From: Sediminibacterium sp. C3
GTDB taxonomy: Bacteria > Bacteroidota > Bacteroidia > Chitinophagales > Chitinophagaceae
Assembly (NCBI RefSeq): GCF_000508085.1
Contig: NZ_KI669560.1
Coordinates: 1,769,248-1,833,247, forward strand
Length of the DNA: 64,000 bases
Reading direction: 5' to 3'
In this document: positions 8,316-16,491 of the stretch, one piece after another
How positions within the stretch are numbered: position 1 is the stretch's first letter
Layout of the letters: the number at the start of each line of letters is the position of its first letter
Translations under genes and position numbers: made by a program
The notes under the pieces: generated by a model
Seen by the model: the letters and a program-made list of their open reading frames with translations, nothing else
Databases searched by the model: none
What the model was told of the DNA's origin: nothing

Positions 8316-9740
8316 ATGCGTTTGATAATTCTATTAACAGCGTTATTGCTGTTGAACGGGATGGTATTTTCTCAACATCAGGAAATTGCCACCAAACCTG
8401 ATATGTGGAAAGGTGCCAAAGAAAATCCGGTGGATACCAGTTCTATTTTGCATGCATTTAAAAATGGGACAGTCAACGGTCACTTTCGTTATTTTTTTAT
8501 GGCAACTGATAATCGCAAAGGACTCACCGATTTTTATGCCAATGCGGCTGGCGGTGGCATTCGTTTTGAAACAGCCAGATTCAAGCGGTTCCAATTTGCG
8601 GTGAGTGGTTTTTATAGTTTTAATATGGGTTCATCTGACTTTAATAAAAAAGATCCTGTAACTAATTTGGGCAGTCGTTATGAAACAAGTTTGTTTGATA
8701 TTGAAGATCCAAATAACAAAAAAGACCTGGATCGATTAGAAGAGTTATACCTAAAGTATCATTTTAATAATGCATCTGTTACTTGGGGCAGGCAATTAAT
8801 CAACACGCCATTTATTAATCTACAGGATGGTAGAATGCGTCCAACGGGTGTAGAAGGAGTTTGGCTGGTAACCAACAAAGAAAAGAAAACCAGATGGGAA
8901 GGAGGAGTGTTATATGCCATTTCTCCCAGAGGTACAGTCAATTGGTACAAAATGGGAGAGTCATTTGGACTATATCCTTCTGGCGTTAATACAGATGGCA
9001 CAAAATCAGGTTATCCTGATCATATAAAAGTGAAGCAGGTATCAATGTTGGGCGTTAAGAGAGATATTGGTAAAAATAAAATGCTGCAGGTATGGGATAT
9101 TTGGGTACCCAATGTCTTTAATGCGGCTATGCTACAACTGGATGTTGAATTTCCATCGCAAAAATCTGGTGAAGTTGTTTATGCAGGAGCACAGGTTTTG
9201 AAGCAGCATGCTTTGTCTAACGGTGGCAATGAAGATCCAGCAAAGCGGTTTATTGAAAAGGGTAGTGGCGCATTCACCTTTGGCGCCCGATTGGGTTTTA
9301 AAAATGAGCAATGGGATTATTCTATCAATTATAACCGCATCACAAAAGAGGGCCGTTATTTAATGCCCAGAGAATGGGGCAGAGATCCCTTCTTCACTTT
9401 TATGCCAAGAGAAAGAAATGAGGGCTTTGGAGACGTTCATGCAATTGTGGCAAAAGCGGCGTATACAATCCCACAAAAAAGATGGAAGCTGAATCTGTCT
9501 GGTGGTTATTTTGATATGCCGGATATAAGCAATCCTGTTCTTAATAAATTTGGAATGCCTTCTTACTGGCAGGTTAATGCTGATGTAAGATATTCTTTTG
9601 CTGGTCTGTTTCAGGGAATGGATGCCCAGTTACTCATTGTAGCAAAAATGAATCAGGGTAATCTCTATAACAATCCTAAAAATGAAATCAATAAAGTTAA
9701 TATGGTTCTCTATAACTTTGTTTTGAATTATCATTTTTAA
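8316..9740 (+). CDS. OprD-like outer membrane porin
   Basis: 474 residues with a signal peptide (cleavage after about residue 19, VFSQ), alternating beta strands throughout and a terminal aromatic residue (NYHF) typical of barrels inserted by BamA. The GRQ and PTGVEG motifs near residues 165-190 resemble OprD-family porins. It follows the SoxB-like gene by 20 bp and precedes the Crp gene by 2 bp. It may admit the sulfur substrate (thiosulfate, tetrathionate or an organosulfur anion) to the periplasm. Substrate is inferred from context only. Confidence 0.68.
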   Translation: MRLIILLTALLLLNGMVFSQHQEIATKPDMWKGAKENPVDTSSILHAFKNGTVNGHFRYFFMATDNRKGLTDFYANAAGGGIRFETARFKRFQFAVSGFYSFNMGSSDFNKKDPVTNLGSRYETSLFDIEDPNNKKDLDRLEELYLKYHFNNASVTWGRQLINTPFINLQDGRMRPTGVEGVWLVTNKEKKTRWEGGVLYAISPRGTVNWYKMGESFGLYPSGVNTDGTKSGYPDHIKVKQVSMLGVKRDIGKNKMLQVWDIWVPNVFNAAMLQLDVEFPSQKSGEVVYAGAQVLKQHALSNGGNEDPAKRFIEKGSGAFTFGARLGFKNEQWDYSINYNRITKEGRYLMPREWGRDPFFTFMPRERNEGFGDVHAIVAKAAYTIPQKRWKLNLSGGYFDMPDISNPVLNKFGMPSYWQVNADVRYSFAGLFQGMDAQLLIVAKMNQGNLYNNPKNEINKVNMVLYNFVLNYHF

Positions 9741-9742
9741 GC

Positions 9743-10375
9743 ATGGCAAAAACCGTTACGCCTTTTGATGCAATATTTGAACCTGCGCTGGTAACCGAAA
9801 TGTACCAGTTCGGTGAAGTAAGACAATTTAGCGAAGGAGACCTTATCATGGATTACGGAAAATACATCCGTTATATGCCATTGATTTTAAAGGGTACTAT
9901 CAAGGTTCTTCGGAAAGACGAAAACGGAAAAGAACTTTTACTGTATTATCTATCCAACAACGAAAGCTGTTCTATGGCTTACAGCTGCTGTGTGGAAGCC
10001 AAGAAAAGTGAAGTAAAAGCTATTGCAGAAGAAGACGTTGAATTACTGGCTATTCCGCACGTAAAACTGGAAGAGTGGCTTTGTAAGTTTCCCAGCTGGA
10101 AGAATTATATTATGCGGAGTTTTAACGACCGTTTCCTGGAACTCTTAAAAAATATTGAATCCATTGCTTTTCACAAATTAGATGAAAGGTTGATTGCATA
10201 TTTAAGAGAAAAAAAACAAATTACAGGATCCAGTGTTATCAAAGCTTCCCATTATTTAATTGCAGATGAGTTGGCTACTTCCAGAGTTGTAATTTCGCGT
10301 TTGTTAAAGCAATTGGAAAATGATGGGAGAATTTTGTTATACAGAAATGAAATAAAACTTTTAAAAGATTTTTAA
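9743..10375 (+). CDS. Crp/Fnr family regulator with cysteine cluster
   Basis: 210 residues. An N-terminal cyclic-nucleotide-binding-type barrel (about 20-130) is followed by a dimerisation helix and a winged HTH (about 150-205) whose recognition segment reads SRVVISRLL. Cys76, Cys82 and Cys83 (ESC-x5-CC) sit on the effector-domain loop. They are not an Fnr-type FeS arrangement (no N-terminal Cys cluster) and could sense persulfide or redox state. As the last regulator of the sulfur island it is the best candidate to bind the GTAAC-N4-GTTAC sites at 1170 and 2458. Effector and targets are inference. Confidence 0.85.
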   Translation: MAKTVTPFDAIFEPALVTEMYQFGEVRQFSEGDLIMDYGKYIRYMPLILKGTIKVLRKDENGKELLLYYLSNNESCSMAYSCCVEAKKSEVKAIAEEDVELLAIPHVKLEEWLCKFPSWKNYIMRSFNDRFLELLKNIESIAFHKLDERLIAYLREKKQITGSSVIKASHYLIADELATSRVVISRLLKQLENDGRILLYRNEIKLLKDF

Positions 10376-10378
10376 TAC

Positions 10379-10774
10379 ATGAAGCATTCTCAAACCATTG
10401 GATTTTTTGCAGTATTATTAACTATACTGGTTTGTTTCATGCCTTGGGTGGTAATTGAAAGCAGGGATATTACCATTAGTGGATTTAAAGCAGCGGGAAC
10501 CAAATTCGGAAGACCCGGAATGTTCCTGGTTTATATGGGGTCAATTGCAGCAGTTTTATTTCTTATTCCCAAGATCTGGGCAAAACGTATCAATGTATTC
10601 CTGACGGCTATGTTCTTTGCATGGGCTGTAAGAAACTATATAATCCTAACTACCTGTGATGGGGGTGAATGCCCGAAAAAGCAAGTAGGTTTGTTTTTGT
10701 TACTTGCTTTTTCGGCCACTACAATGATTATGTCATTCCTGCCTAAGATAGCGCTGCCAAAGCAGAGCCAATAA
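10379..10774 (+). CDS. Four-helix membrane protein of unknown function
   Basis: 131 residues with four hydrophobic segments (about 8-26, 48-66, 73-91, 103-122) and a short loop containing two cysteines ([11 protein letters not shown]) between the last two. I do not recognise a family. It begins 3 bp after the Crp gene, so it is probably the last gene of the sulfur island. It overlaps the convergent rocD gene by 32 bp at its 3' end, an unusual arrangement that leaves no room for a terminator between them. Confidence 0.65.
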   Translation: MKHSQTIGFFAVLLTILVCFMPWVVIESRDITISGFKAAGTKFGRPGMFLVYMGSIAAVLFLIPKIWAKRINVFLTAMFFAWAVRNYIILTTCDGGECPKKQVGLFLLLAFSATTMIMSFLPKIALPKQSQ

Positions 10775-11975
10775 GTGCAACAGATTCATTAATCTGTGCT
10801 TCATTAATAATAAGCGGAGGTGCAAATCTTATTTTGTCTCCGTGTGTTGGCTTGGCCAGTAATCCTCTTTCTTTTAGTAAAAGACAAAGTTCCCATGCTG
10901 CGTCAGGGTTGGGATGATTGATTACAATGGCATTCAGTAATCCCTTCCCTCTGATGGTTTTGATATAGGGGGATTGCAACTGTTCTAATTTTGCACGTAA
11001 CAACTGACCCATTCTTTCCGCATTATCGGCAAGGTTTTCCTCTTTTAAAACATCAAGCGCAGCCATAGCTACTGCGCAGGCCAATGGGTTTCCACCATAG
11101 GTAGATCCATGTTCACCTGGTTTTATATTCATCATGATAAAGTCATCTGCTAAAACCGCTGATACCGGTACGGTGCCGCCACTTAGGGCTTTACCTAAAA
11201 TGAGAATATCTGGTCTTACATTTTCATGATCACAGGCCAGCATTTTACCCGTTCTGGCTAATCCCGTCTGGATTTCGTCTGCAATAAATAGCACATTGTA
11301 TTGGGTGCAAAGCGCTCTCACTTTTGTTAAATAGCCTTCGTCAGGAATCACAACACCTGCTTCGCCTTGTATGGGTTCTACCATAAAGGCTGCAACGTTC
11401 GGATCCTGTAATGCTTTTTCCAATGCTTCGGTGTTGTTGTATGGGACCAGTTCAAAGCCCGGCATGAAAGGGCCAAACTGATGGTAACTACTTGGGTCCG
11501 TGGAGGAAGAAATGGCCGCTAGTGTCCTTCCCCAGAAATTACCTTCTGCAAAAATGATTTTTGCCTTATTCTCTGGAACCCCTTTTTTAGCATAAGCCCA
11601 TCTTCTGGCCAGTTTAATTGCAGTTTCGCCGCCTTCTACTCCCGTATTCATGGGTAGAACTTTATCGTAATTAAAATACCCGGTAATGTATTGTTCGTAT
11701 TGTCCCAGTAAATTATTATGAAAAGCCCTGGAGGTTAAAGTAAGTTGCTGTGCCTGTTGGGTTAATGCCTGAATAATTTTTGGATGACAATGCCCCTGAT
11801 TCACCGCAGAATAGCCGCTCAGGAAATCAACATATTTTTTGCCTTCCACATCCCAGAGATAAATGCCTTCCCCTTTTTCAAGTACAACGGGAATCGGATG
11901 ATAGTTATGTGCACCAAATTTTTCTTCTAATTGTAAATACGCTGCTGTAACAGGCGACAAGTTCGCTGTTTCCAT
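10743..11975 (-). CDS. rocD: Ornithine--oxo-acid transaminase
   Basis: 410 residues, a class III PLP aminotransferase. The PLP lysine is Lys262 (ILGKALSGG), Asp233 (ADEIQTG) pairs with the pyridine nitrogen, and GVEGGETA near 112-119 is typical of ornithine aminotransferases. It converts ornithine and 2-oxoglutarate to glutamate semialdehyde and glutamate in the cytoplasm. It is a single-gene unit on the minus strand. A CCGGC-TTA-GCCGG inverted repeat lies about 30 bp upstream of its start (12002-12014) and could be an operator. Confidence 0.92.
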   Translation of the reverse strand: METANLSPVTAAYLQLEEKFGAHNYHPIPVVLEKGEGIYLWDVEGKKYVDFLSGYSAVNQGHCHPKIIQALTQQAQQLTLTSRAFHNNLLGQYEQYITGYFNYDKVLPMNTGVEGGETAIKLARRWAYAKKGVPENKAKIIFAEGNFWGRTLAAISSSTDPSSYHQFGPFMPGFELVPYNNTEALEKALQDPNVAAFMVEPIQGEAGVVIPDEGYLTKVRALCTQYNVLFIADEIQTGLARTGKMLACDHENVRPDILILGKALSGGTVPVSAVLADDFIMMNIKPGEHGSTYGGNPLACAVAMAALDVLKEENLADNAERMGQLLRAKLEQLQSPYIKTIRGKGLLNAIVINHPNPDAAWELCLLLKERGLLAKPTHGDKIRFAPPLIINEAQINESVALIGSALAALS

Positions 11976-12001
11976 TTTATCAGATTTTGCATGTAAAAAT
12001 G

Positions 12002-12014
12002 CCGGCTTAGCCGG
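12002..12014. promoter_or_regulatory. Short inverted repeat upstream of rocD
   Basis: CCGGC-TTA-GCCGG lies 27 bp upstream of the rocD start, in the 170-bp divergent gap with the serine hydrolase gene. Its GC-rich sequence stands out from the AT-rich surroundings. It may be an operator or leader hairpin; no second copy was noticed. Confidence 0.3.
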
Positions 12015-12145
12015 ATTAAAGTGAAAATGAATATGTAGAACTATCTACCCGAAGGATGATGCAGAAAATCTAAATTAAAATGGAGGAAGTGCATAAATAA
12101 CATAGCTGCAAGATAATTAATTATATTCATTCAAAATTTTACGGC

Positions 12146-13282
12146 ATGAGATTACTCAAATGGATATTTTTCGTACTAGTGATTATTGTGGGTGTTTTTT
12201 CTGCGTATGCCATATTGGGCAATAAATACTATCTGTTTAAAGCAGCTTACCATAATTTTTCTGGTATTGATGATTATAAAATTTTCAGTAATGATAAAGT
12301 AGAGAGTGCATCTGTTGATAAGCCCTGGCCCTACAGGACTGATTTTAATAAGATAGTATACCCCGATAGCCTGAATGCCCTGCTTGAAGAATTGAAAACC
12401 GTTGGGGTCTTATTAATTAGAAACGACTCCCTGCAATTTGAAAAATACTGGGATGGATATAGTGACAGTTCTTTATCGGGTTCTTTTTCGGTAGCAAAAA
12501 GCATAACCAGCCTATTAATAGGAGCTGCCATTAAAGATGGAAAAATAAAGACGGTTGATCAGCCTGTGGGGGATTTTATTCCTGAATTTTCTGAGGGGGA
12601 GAAAGCGGCTGTTACTATTAAAGACCTGTTGACGATGAGCAGTGGAACGGACTGGAACGAGAGTTACTGGAATCCATTCAGTGTTACCGCTGAAGCCTAT
12701 TATGGAAACGATTTACAGAAGACGGCCACACAGGTAAAAATGAAAAATAAACCCGGCGCCATTCACTATTATAAAAGCGGGGACACCCAATTGCTGGGGT
12801 TGATTCTGGAAAAAGCAACAGGGAAAAAACTCAATGAATACGCTGCAGAAAAATTGTGGCAACCCCTTGGTGCTACACACGATGCCTTATGGAGTACCGA
12901 TCATGAAAATGGAAATACAAAAGCTTACTGCTGCTTTAACAGCAATGCAAGGGATTTTGCCCGCATTGGTAAGTTTATGCTGGATTCCGGCAAAATCAAT
13001 GGGCTGCCTGTAATAGACAGTTTGTTTTGGAAACAATCCATTACACCTTGTAATATTACAGATACAAAGGGGGAGAAGTGTAATTATTATGGATATCAGT
13101 GGTGGATTGACCCGCAACATCCCGAAATTTTTTATGCCCGCGGAATCCTGGGTCAGTACATTATTATGATCCCTTCCAAACAAACTATCATTGTAAGGCT
13201 GGCTCATAAAGCTTCCAAAGAAAGGGTTCAGACTGTTCCAAGAGAAGTAAGGGCTTTAATTAACTGGGGGCTGAGTTTATAA
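12146..13282 (+). CDS. Serine hydrolase, class C beta-lactamase family
   Basis: 378 residues with an N-terminal membrane anchor or signal (about 5-24). The class C beta-lactamase/D-Ala-D-Ala peptidase fold is shown by the SxxK motif SVAK (Ser115, Lys118), a Tyr-Lys-Ser motif near 208-212 and a late His-Lys (AHKA) in place of the KTG triad. Such proteins include periplasmic esterases and D-aminopeptidases, and the sequence does not predict true beta-lactamase activity. Monocistronic and divergent from rocD. Confidence 0.85.
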   Translation: MRLLKWIFFVLVIIVGVFSAYAILGNKYYLFKAAYHNFSGIDDYKIFSNDKVESASVDKPWPYRTDFNKIVYPDSLNALLEELKTVGVLLIRNDSLQFEKYWDGYSDSSLSGSFSVAKSITSLLIGAAIKDGKIKTVDQPVGDFIPEFSEGEKAAVTIKDLLTMSSGTDWNESYWNPFSVTAEAYYGNDLQKTATQVKMKNKPGAIHYYKSGDTQLLGLILEKATGKKLNEYAAEKLWQPLGATHDALWSTDHENGNTKAYCCFNSNARDFARIGKFMLDSGKINGLPVIDSLFWKQSITPCNITDTKGEKCNYYGYQWWIDPQHPEIFYARGILGQYIIMIPSKQTIIVRLAHKASKERVQTVPREVRALINWGLSL

Positions 13283-13302
13283 TACATTTGATTGTACTTT
13301 CG
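13283..13302 (+). promoter_or_regulatory. Candidate -7 boxes before the glycosyltransferase gene
   Basis: TACATTTG (13283-13290) matches the Bacteroidota -7 consensus, and TACTTTCG (13295-13302) is a one-mismatch alternative. Either gives a very short leader before the TTG start at 13317. No clear -33 element is seen. Confidence 0.35.
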
Positions 13303-13316
13303 CCAAAACTAAGATT

Positions 13317-14339
13317 TTGAGTCCCTCTGTTGCAGTAGTCATTTTAAATTACAATGGTAAAAAACACCTGGAGCAATTTTTGCCCTCGGTGATGGCAACC
13401 AATTATTTAAATCTGCAGATTATTGTGGCGGATAATGGGTCTACAGATGATTCCATTGAATTTGTACAGCGAAACTTTCCCCATATTAAAATTCTGGACC
13501 ACCATCTTAATGAAGGGTTTGCAGGTGGCTACAACTGGGCACTGAAAAGGGTAGAAGCCGATTATTATGTATTGCTGAACTCTGATGTAGAAGTAACCAA
13601 TGATTGGGTAACACCTGTGATAGAGTTGATGGAGAAAGATAAGAATATTGCAGCTGCCCAACCCAAAATGCTGTCTTTTAAAGACCCTGACTCATTTGAA
13701 TATGCGGGTGCCGCAGGAGGATGGATTGACAAATTAGGCTATCCATTTTCAAGAGGAAGGATATTTGATATTTGTGAAACGGATGAGGGACAGTACAATC
13801 AGTCTGAACCCATTTTCTGGGCATCCGGTGCGGCCATGTTTGTACGAGCCAGTGTTTTTCATGAAATGAAAGGATTTGATCCTTATTTTTTTGCCCATCA
13901 GGAGGAAATTGATTTGTGCTGGCGAATGCAGCTGGCTGGATATACCATTATGGCTTGTCCGGATTCAGCAGTGTACCATGTTGGCGGAGGTACTTTACCT
14001 AGGGGGGGGAGAAAGGTTTTTTTGAATTTCCGAAATAACCTGATCATGCTGGCGAAGAATCTTCCATTCGGGGAATTGATTTGGAAATTGCCAATGCGGT
14101 TTTTTCTGGATGCGGTTTCTGCCTGGAAGGGATTGTTAACCGGAGACATTTATTTTTTCACAGCCATAATGAAAGCGCATTTTGCCTTTGGCAGGTGGTT
14201 TTTGTGCAGATATGCCGGAATTAATAAAGTAACCAAACCTATGCATACCCTAAATGGAGTTTACACGGGATCAGTGGTCTGGAATTATTTTGTAGAGAAT
14301 AAAAAACGTTTTCTGGAAATTATATCCACAAGGAGATGA
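13317..14339 (+). CDS. Glycosyltransferase family 2 protein
   Basis: 340 residues with a GT-A fold: VVILNYNG at the N terminus, the DNGSTDDS nucleotide-binding motif near residues 39-46, the DxD-like LNSDVEV near 87-93, and a QEEIDLCWR acceptor motif near 198-206, as in rhamnosyltransferase-like GT2 enzymes. It has a TTG start at 13317; the next ATG lies beyond the first core strand and cannot be the start. Likely transfers a sugar to cell-surface glycan at the inner membrane. Acceptor unknown. Confidence 0.85.
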   Translation: MSPSVAVVILNYNGKKHLEQFLPSVMATNYLNLQIIVADNGSTDDSIEFVQRNFPHIKILDHHLNEGFAGGYNWALKRVEADYYVLLNSDVEVTNDWVTPVIELMEKDKNIAAAQPKMLSFKDPDSFEYAGAAGGWIDKLGYPFSRGRIFDICETDEGQYNQSEPIFWASGAAMFVRASVFHEMKGFDPYFFAHQEEIDLCWRMQLAGYTIMACPDSAVYHVGGGTLPRGGRKVFLNFRNNLIMLAKNLPFGELIWKLPMRFFLDAVSAWKGLLTGDIYFFTAIMKAHFAFGRWFLCRYAGINKVTKPMHTLNGVYTGSVVWNYFVENKKRFLEIISTRR

Positions 14340-14358
14340 TAATTTTGGTTTCATACCT

Positions 14359-14366
14359 TATTTTTG
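14359..14366 (+). promoter_or_regulatory. -7 box for the small gene at 14384
   Basis: TATTTTTG fits the Bacteroidota -7 consensus TAnnTTTG and lies 17 bp before the ATG at 14384. The only TTTG upstream is too close to be a standard -33 element. Confidence 0.35.
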
Positions 14367-14383
14367 CACCGTAATTATTAACT

Positions 14384-14587
14384 ATGTCACAGGAAATATT
14401 AGAACACAAGGCAAAAGACATCAAGACAAACTGGGTGAATTCTTCCAGATTCTTGTTTTATCTACAGGTATTTTGCATTTTAGCTTTTGTATTGGGTGGA
14501 TGTTACCGTATGTACAACCAGCGCTATAAAGGAAAGCCGAAGGTTGAAGTTCAAAGTAGTTCTAAATACAAACCCGAATATAAATAA
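14384..14587 (+). CDS. Small single-pass membrane protein
   Basis: 67 residues with a soluble N-terminal third, one membrane helix (about 24-42, ending in a Cys) and a short Lys-rich tail. It is preceded by a -7-type box. I do not recognise a family. It sits alone between a glycosyltransferase and the tRNA genes. Confidence 0.6.
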   Translation: MSQEILEHKAKDIKTNWVNSSRFLFYLQVFCILAFVLGGCYRMYNQRYKGKPKVEVQSSSKYKPEYK

Positions 14588-14599
14588 TCGAAAAAAAAT

Positions 14600-14629
14600 T
14601 TTGTTATGAACTAGAGATTGCTATTTTTG
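14600..14629 (+). promoter_or_regulatory. Bacteroidota sigma promoter of the tRNA pair
   Basis: A -33 TTTG (14600-14603) and a -7 TATTTTTG (14622-14629) are separated by 18 bp, a full match to the Bacteroidota primary-sigma consensus. Transcription should start around 14636, some 20 bp before the mature tRNA-Gly. Confidence 0.7.
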
Positions 14630-14655
14630 CACTCCCAATTTAGTTCTTACAAAAC

Positions 14656-14731
<76 letters not shown>

Positions 14732-14733
14732 AG

Positions 14734-14762
14734 AAATCCCGCTCACAGTTGCGGGATTTTTT
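14734..14762 (+). terminator. Terminator after tRNA-Gly
   Basis: AAATCCCGC and GCGGGATTT form a perfect 9-bp stem with an 8-nt loop, followed by a T run. It lies only 6 bp before tRNA-Leu. It may limit read-through, so the two tRNAs may be made in unequal amounts, or tRNA-Leu may rely on read-through. Confidence 0.7.
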
Positions 14763-14768
14763 ATGGCA

Positions 14769-14854
14769 GCCCCGGTGGTGGAATTGGTAGACACGCAGGA
14801 CTTAAAATCCTGTTCGCCGCAACGCGAGTAACGGTTCAACTCCGTTCCGGGGCA
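14769..14854 (+). tRNA. tRNA-Leu (TAA)
   Basis: 86 nt with a long variable arm as expected of a class II tRNA. The acceptor GCCCCGG pairs with CCGGGGC, and the anticodon loop CTTAAAA gives anticodon TAA. The CCA end is not encoded (CAA follows the discriminator A), unlike the neighbouring tRNA-Gly, so it must be added by the nucleotidyltransferase. Confidence 0.95.
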
Positions 14855-14856
14855 CA

Positions 14857-14889
14857 AAGCCTCTCTGAGAATTCAGAGAGGCTTTTTTA
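14857..14889 (+). terminator. Terminator after tRNA-Leu
   Basis: Perfect 12-bp stem (AAGCCTCTCTGA pairing with TCAGAGAGGCTT), a 4-nt loop, then a T run. A classic intrinsic terminator ending the tRNA transcript. Confidence 0.85.
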
Positions 14890-14917
14890 TTTGTGAACGA
14901 CGAAAGCTTGCTTTCGG

Positions 14918-15015
14918 AAGTGAGCAAATAAAAAAGCCTTCAACGCCGAAGGCGGTGAAGAGGCTTTGGGTAAGACCCACTCTTCGGTAATCAGCGAGCG
15001 AAGCGAGCTAATCCG
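14918..15015. repeat. 98-bp direct repeat, copy 1
   Basis: Identical over 98 bp to 15075-15172. Read on the minus strand, each copy holds a REP-like palindrome built on GCGAGCGAAGCGAGC, then a terminator-like hairpin (CGCC-ttc-GGCG core) with a following T run. Copy 1 is preceded by a short CGAAAGC/GCTTTCG hairpin. See the finding on this repeat. Confidence 0.9.
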
Positions 15016-15074
15016 TTCCGGTAATTTTACAATAAAACTTTTCTGTAAAAATTTGAAGGCAAACTTGTTTGCCT

Positions 15075-15172
15075 AAGTGAGCAAATAAAAAAGCCTTCAA
15101 CGCCGAAGGCGGTGAAGAGGCTTTGGGTAAGACCCACTCTTCGGTAATCAGCGAGCGAAGCGAGCTAATCCG
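15075..15172. repeat. 98-bp direct repeat, copy 2
   Basis: Exact copy of 14918-15015, 59 bp away, ending 3 bp before the purE stop codon. It is preceded by a different hairpin of the same shape (AGGCAAAC/GTTTGCCT). Its minus-strand hairpin plus T run would serve as the intrinsic terminator of pdxJ-purE, with copy 1 as a second terminator in series. Confidence 0.9.
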
Positions 15173-15175
15173 AAT

Positions 15176-15694
15176 TTACATATCAAACTGATTCGGCCAC
15201 TTTGCCTTCATGCCAGCTGCTTTTTCTTCCACAGCATGTTTCATATCAGTTTTATAATGCGCCATTTTTTCTGCAATGTTCGCATCAAAAGCACCGATGA
15301 TTTGTGCAGCCAGCAAGCCTGCATTTTTAGCAGCGTTCAATGCTACGGTTGCAACAGGAACACCATTTGGCATTTGTAAAATGGATAAAACTGAATCCCA
15401 TCCATCAATGGAGTTGGAAGATTTAATAGGTACACCAATTACAGGTAAAATTGTAACTGAAGCAACCATGCCTGGTAAGTGTGCAGCACCACCGGCACCT
15501 GCAATAATTACTTTCAATCCTCTTTTTGCAGCAGATGATGCATAGTTCATCATTCTTTGCGGGGTTCTGTGTGCAGACACTACGGTTAATTCATACGTAA
15601 TGCCCATTTCCTGTAACACTTGTGCGGCAGCTTCCATTACGGACAAATCGCTGTCGCTTCCCATTATAATTCCTACCTGAGGTTGATTGTTCAT
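15176..15694 (-). CDS. purE: N5-carboxyaminoimidazole ribonucleotide mutase
   Basis: 172 residues. Class I PurE is recognised from [13 protein letters not shown] at the N terminus (phosphate and CAIR binding), SAHRTP near residues 41-46 with the catalytic His, and the [10 protein letters not shown] loop near 66-75. It catalyses the N5-CAIR to CAIR rearrangement in purine synthesis. It lies 10 bp after pdxJ and is probably co-transcribed with it. Confidence 0.96.
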   Translation of the reverse strand: MNNQPQVGIIMGSDSDLSVMEAAAQVLQEMGITYELTVVSAHRTPQRMMNYASSAAKRGLKVIIAGAGGAAHLPGMVASVTILPVIGVPIKSSNSIDGWDSVLSILQMPNGVPVATVALNAAKNAGLLAAQIIGAFDANIAEKMAHYKTDMKHAVEEKAAGMKAKWPNQFDM

Positions 15695-15704
15695 GTTATA
15701 GTAA

Positions 15705-16427
15705 TTAATGCGTTAATTGTCTTTTATAAATCTGAACGGTATTCTCCAGTCCTAAATAAATGGCATCGCATATGAGTGCATGCCCAATGCTCACTTCATC
15801 TAACCAGGGAATTTCTTTGCTGAAATAGCCCAGGTTAAATCTGTCTAAATCGTGTCCTGCATTCAGTCCCAGGCCTAAACGTCTGGCGGTTTCTGCTGCT
15901 GCAACAAAAGGTGCAATCGCAGCTTCTTTATTTCCGGCAGCAAATCCAACTGCAAAAGATTCTGTGTACAATTCTATTCTATCTGTGCCAGTAGTTGCTG
16001 CTGCTTCCACCATTTCTACCACAGGATCCACAAAAATGGAAACCCGTATACCTGCTGATTTAAAAACCCCAATAATAGATTGTAAATAAGATTGGTGTTC
16101 AATGGTATTCCAACCGTGATTACTCGTTAGCTGTCCCAGTGCATCGGGAACCAGGGTTACCTGAGCGGGCTTGGTGGCAAGCACCAGGTCTACAAACTTT
16201 TGTTCGGTTGGATTCCCCTCAATATTAAATTCGGTTTTCAGTACTTTTTTTAATTCATACACATCTGCATAACGGATATGTCTTTCGTCTGGTCTTGGGT
16301 GAACCGTAATGCCATCCGCGCCAAACTGTTCTATATCCATGGCTGACTGAATTAGGTTGGGGTTATTGCCTCCTCTGCTGTTTCTTAGTGTTGCCAGCTT
16401 ATTGATATTTACACTCAGCTTAGTCAT
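15705..16427 (-). CDS. pdxJ: Pyridoxine 5'-phosphate synthase
   Basis: 240 residues, the usual PdxJ length. Motifs include [17 protein letters not shown] at the N terminus, [13 protein letters not shown] with the catalytic His, a conserved Glu in IEGNPT, and GLNAGHDL near the C terminus. It condenses 1-deoxyxylulose 5-phosphate with amino-acetone phosphate in the last step of the DXP-dependent vitamin B6 pathway. Confidence 0.96.
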   Translation of the reverse strand: MTKLSVNINKLATLRNSRGGNNPNLIQSAMDIEQFGADGITVHPRPDERHIRYADVYELKKVLKTEFNIEGNPTEQKFVDLVLATKPAQVTLVPDALGQLTSNHGWNTIEHQSYLQSIIGVFKSAGIRVSIFVDPVVEMVEAAATTGTDRIELYTESFAVGFAAGNKEAAIAPFVAAAETARRLGLGLNAGHDLDRFNLGYFSKEIPWLDEVSIGHALICDAIYLGLENTVQIYKRQLTH

Positions 16428-16491
16428 GAAGCAAAATTACTTTAAACTATTCGCATATCAACCTTTTAGGCTTTAGCTTTGTTGATAGCAT

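Noticed and set aside
12887..13207. A 106-codon antisense frame inside the serine hydrolase gene.
   Set aside because: The plus-strand gene carries the catalytic motifs across this region; the antisense frame has no protein features.
14893..15172. The 98-bp repeats as ends of an insertion sequence.
   Set aside because: Only 59 bp lie between them and there is no transposase; they are in direct, not inverted, orientation.
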